Below, piece by piece: positions 62,301 to 64,000 of a stretch of 64,000 bases of DNA. The DNA lies in contig NZ_CP071246.1 in assembly GCF_021496665.1 (NCBI RefSeq), positions 2,232,001-2,296,000 on the forward strand, given 5' to 3'. This stretch comes from Corynebacterium sp. CNCTC7651. Its GTDB lineage: Bacteria > Actinomycetota > Actinomycetes > Mycobacteriales > Mycobacteriaceae. A program made the position numbers and the translations under genes. Position 1 is the first letter of the stretch. The number at the start of each line of letters is the position of its first letter. The notes beneath the pieces are model-generated. The model was not told the origin of the DNA, did not search any database, and was given only the letters and a program-made list of their open reading frames with translations.

Positions 62301-63110
62301 GCTTCTGCCCCCGCAACCGCGGAGCAGATCGCCTTCGGCGGCCAGGTTGGCGAGGAACCCGCGCCGGAGGAAAGCGACCCGGAGGCCCTGCGCGGCGGCT
62401 TTGGTTCCCGCCGCTACGGCCTGGTCACCCTCACGCTGCTCTCCTTCGTTGCGGTGGTCTCCGTGGTCATTATCGCGGCGCTGACCACCTACTTGATCGG
62501 CGTGTTCTCCGGCGAGGACACCAACAGCCCCGTGAACCAGGAATCTATCCAGAGCACCGACAAGGTCACCGACCCCACGGCGCAACAGCCGTCCTCGCTG
62601 CCCGTGATCATCGGCCCGCTGCGGGCGGAGACGGTGACCCTGGACAGCGACGCGAAACCCGACGCGCCGGGAACACCGGGTGCACCTGACGCCGGTACCG
62701 TCGCGGACATTGTGGACGGCGATAACTCCACCAGCTGGACCACCCCGCGCGGCACGCTGGTGGTGCTCCGCCCGGAGAACGAGCGGGCAGGTGGGTTCAC
62801 GCTGGAGCACCTGCTGGTCACCACCGCCTCTGAGGGCGGGCCGTACAAGGTCTACGGCCTGCCGGAGGGCCACGGCGACGGCATGAACCCCGTAGACGGG
62901 CTCACGACGCTTTCCGACGAAATGCCGCTACTGGCCGAAGGCACCTTCCACAGCGGGCAAAACAACATCGACGTGGCGGGGGAGAGCCTGACCAACGTCA
63001 AGCTCGAAGCCGTCATGCTGTACCTCCCGCCGCGCGCTGACGCGGCGGACGGCGTGGGCAGCGCGACGCTGCGTGAGGTCTCGGTGATTGGGTACACGGA
63101 CCGCAGATAA
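59349..63110 (+). CDS. murJ: Lipid II flippase MurJ with C-terminal kinase-like domain
   Basis: 1253 residues from GTG 59349. Residues 1-140 are an Ala/Pro/Glu-rich cytoplasmic leader. Residues about 145-640 form the MurJ/MviN flippase core of 14 helices (MAIATLISRITGFIRTVLLGAALG, PQIFFYGMFSLFMAILNTKEHFRP). Residues about 700-930 are a pseudokinase-like domain (DGRFRLIRDHGATTGARFWQAREVATGRPVALTF) without catalytic HRD/DFG motifs. One more helix (about 1026-1056) precedes an extracytoplasmic discoidin-like C-terminus. This matches the corynebacterial/mycobacterial form, whose kinase-like domain recruits FhaA when phosphorylated. It flips the peptidoglycan precursor. Confidence 0.95.
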   Translation: MTTPDETQPPAPDQGSGNAAQPRAGLRRRIVTPAPPAPVPAPRVKKAAASTASDAPDRSLLTTSPKGETIAPPATADTVVAMGDEGTELATQTAVATMEAKHGQAAVATGAAESGAGESGASAGAAGEGDTSGEGTSNTQVVRATGSMAIATLISRITGFIRTVLLGAALGPAVASAFNTANTLPNLITEIVLGSVLTALVVPVLVRAEKEDADHGERFVRQLFTLTLTLMTVVTILAVIAAPLLTRLPLEDDGKVNIVQATSFAYLLLPQIFFYGMFSLFMAILNTKEHFRPGAWAPVANNIVAIAVLLLYMALPGSLNPAAPASVSNPHVLLLGVGTTLGVVVQCLIMLPALRKLGINLKPVWGIDDRLKQFGGMALAIIAYVAISQAGYFVTTRIASLASESAPFIYQQHWMLLQVPYGIIGVTLLTAIMPRLSRNAADGDHAAVVRDLTLGTKLTFIALIPIIVFMTALGPDIGHALFAYGAFDAEASRNLGLTISFSAFTLIPYALVMLHLRVFYAREEAWTPTLIIAGITATKVVLSYLAPRVADSPEHVVVLLGAANGFGFIAGALIGALLLRRKLGTLQMRTVLHTSLWAFGAGLVGIAATLLGRWLVRGVAGIEMADVLGRMAGVPSVGLLIEVVLQGIVFVIVTGMVLARSGLPEVQNLGRALARIPGMGRFITPDEDRAIDTGEVDPRDVSTQFLASDTFNASPVPPPMSAGVVRGPRLVPGASVSDGRFRLIRDHGATTGARFWQAREVATGRPVALTFVDTTGASPMAPASPREAAIEAAGVAHRTKLLASLNHPAIADNIEVLSYRTGALVVADWIEGTSVKAVAESGQTLHTEAVANALAPLAGALVAARTADVPLGLDNRQRLRVDTDGKIRLAFPAVLPNNSPQRDATSFASALELLTADVNSDALAELTRNTRALVDAEAIETQDFRDIQTALRREANLPGTVTDAVLEPAAASASADASADAAGDASAPATAEQIAFGGQVGEEPAPEESDPEALRGGFGSRRYGLVTLTLLSFVAVVSVVIIAALTTYLIGVFSGEDTNSPVNQESIQSTDKVTDPTAQQPSSLPVIIGPLRAETVTLDSDAKPDAPGTPGAPDAGTVADIVDGDNSTSWTTPRGTLVVLRPENERAGGFTLEHLLVTTASEGGPYKVYGLPEGHGDGMNPVDGLTTLSDEMPLLAEGTFHSGQNNIDVAGESLTNVKLEAVMLYLPPRADAADGVGSATLREVSVIGYTDRR

Positions 63111-63126
63111 GCAGGGGCCCAGCAGC

Positions 63127-63158
63127 GGCGAGCGTGTCCACTGAAGTGTGCGCTCGCC
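63127..63158 (+). terminator. Hairpin after murJ
   Basis: GGCGAGCG (63127-63134) pairs with CGCTCGCC (63151-63158), with an inner CACT/AGTG pairing. No T-run follows. Confidence 0.5.
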
Positions 63159-63243
63159 CCCTGCCGCGCGGTAAGGGTGCCCGGCATAGTTGAACCAGTA
63201 CGCACTAAAGCGGGGGATTCAACAACAGCACAGGGGGACCACC

Positions 63244-63828
63244 ATGCCGCACCGCACCGACCGGCAGCTCGCGCACGACTATCTGGCAGGCGATGAGCGC
63301 GCATTCAAGGTGATTGTGCTGCGTCACCGCCAGCGGATGTACTACGTGGCCCGCAACTACGCCCGGAATGAGCATGATGCGCAGGATATTGTGCAGGAGG
63401 CGCTCTTTCGAGCGTCGAAAAGCATGCATACCTACCGCGGGGACGCGAAGCTGAGCACCTGGCTGCACCGGACCGTGACCAACGCGGCGCTGGACCACCA
63501 GCGGCGGCTGCAGCGGCGCAGCAACATCGTGAGCTTGGACGACGGGGAAGCGGTGAGCCAGGACCACAACCGGTTTCTGGCGCACGACCCGACGGCGACG
63601 CTGGAGCATTTCCTGGCGCTGCGGCAGGCGGTGGCGACGCTGCCGGTGGCGCAGCGCAAGGCGCTTTTGCTTATCGACGTCTACGGCTACACCGTCGAGC
63701 ACGCCGCCGACAAGCTGGGCGTGAAGCCGGGGACGGTGAAATCCCGGCGCCACCGTGCGCGCGAAAGCGTCACTGCGGCGCTGACTGAAACGATGCCGGC
63801 GCTGAGCAGCGCCGGGGCGGGAAGTTGA
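63244..63828 (+). CDS. sigM: ECF RNA polymerase sigma factor SigM
   Basis: 194 residues from ATG 63244 after GGGGG. The sigma-70 region 2 (AFKVIVLRHRQRMYYVARNYARNEHDAQDIVQEALFRASK) and region 4 (LPVAQRKALLLIDVYGYTVEHAADKLGVKPGTVKSRRHRARE) are complete. Its place between murJ and trxB matches the SigM position in corynebacteria, where it controls disulfide-stress genes including trxB. Two dispersed elements lie inside (63414, 63669 reversed). No anti-sigma gene follows directly. Confidence 0.92.
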   Translation: MPHRTDRQLAHDYLAGDERAFKVIVLRHRQRMYYVARNYARNEHDAQDIVQEALFRASKSMHTYRGDAKLSTWLHRTVTNAALDHQRRLQRRSNIVSLDDGEAVSQDHNRFLAHDPTATLEHFLALRQAVATLPVAQRKALLLIDVYGYTVEHAADKLGVKPGTVKSRRHRARESVTAALTETMPALSSAGAGS

Positions 63829-63852
63829 CGCGGGCAAGTAGACTTTGGGGCT

Positions 63853-64000
63853 ATGACAAACCCCGGTTTTATCACCCTTGGCGCAAACACCCAGGCCACG
63901 GCCGCGACGGAGGCCGCAGCCCCCGCGGCGACGAGTTCCCCGGACCAGGTGCACGACCTGATCATCGTCGGCTCCGGCCCGTCCGGATACACCGCCGCGA
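63853..64000 (+). CDS. trxB: Thioredoxin reductase, N-terminal part (3' end outside window)
   Basis: MTNPGFITLGANTQATAATEAAAPAATSSPDQVHDLIIVGSGPSGYTAA begins at ATG 63853 and runs off the window. The FAD-binding GSGPSG and the following YTAA are the start of a thioredoxin-reductase-type flavoprotein. The Ala-rich leader of about 30 residues is longer than in most relatives. It lies 24 bp downstream of sigM and is its likely target. Confidence 0.85.
   Translation, partial: MTNPGFITLGANTQATAATEAAAPAATSSPDQVHDLIIVGSGPSGYTAA

Overview
The window is actinobacterial, high-GC DNA and reads as a Corynebacterium chromosome. The evidence is the tryptophan operon order trpE-G-D-CF-B-A behind a WWW leader peptide, MurJ with a C-terminal kinase-like extension, the murJ-sigM-trxB order, tandem DUF5129 proteins and parS sites of the form TGTTTCACGTGAAACA. 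Six parS copies (38.9-57.0 kb), with sigM and trxB at the right end, place the window close to oriC, which should lie beyond the right edge. That placement is inferred from corynebacterial gene order.

Layout. 0-3 kb: end of nnr, etfB, and an etfA broken by three frameshifts. 3-10 kb: a cytochrome-b-like membrane protein with LRRGLPRV repeats, two MFS transporters (the second frameshifted), a pirin-like protein and a pRiA4b Orf3-like protein, with repeat-rich intergenic DNA between them. 10-17.5 kb (minus strand): VanZ-like protein, membrane protein, leuS, broken panE, a Fic protein behind a strong palindrome, and a broken flavodoxin-like gene. 17.5-21.6 kb: divergent cyclase and alcohol dehydrogenase around a palindromic operator, small unknown genes, an Excalibur protein and a YdhR-like protein. 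21.8-32.1 kb: an accessory, probably defence-related block with two unknown proteins, a HicB-like protein and a complete type I restriction-modification system (hsdM-hsdS-hsdR). 32.2-38.8 kb: an attenuator-like leader with no target gene, an anchored serine protease, a surface protein flanked by 99-bp direct repeats, and two DUF5129 proteins. 38.9-42.7 kb: dicarboxylate/cation symporter, MsiK/UgpC-type ABC ATPase and two membrane proteins. 42.7-50.1 kb: trp attenuator, trpEGDCFBA and a Rieske lipoprotein. 50.2-56.7 kb: VIT-family transporter, bile-acid-symporter-type protein, AzlCD, YqgE, the CCA-adding enzyme and a NUDIX hydrolase. 56.7-64 kb: DUF6049 protein, murJ, sigM and the start of trxB.

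Two patterns run across these regions. First, a short element with core GTCGATAAGC (more loosely GTCGNNAAGC), often preceded by GGGAGC and followed by AAAAGCCC, recurs about 25 times on both strands, mostly inside genes. Fifteen are exact 10-mers where about 0.1 would be expected by chance. No known function is apparent to me. Second, several genes are damaged or altered by short duplications or indels: etfA 8 bp, panE 5 bp, nnr 42 bp in frame, and single-base-type shifts in an MFS gene and a flavodoxin gene.
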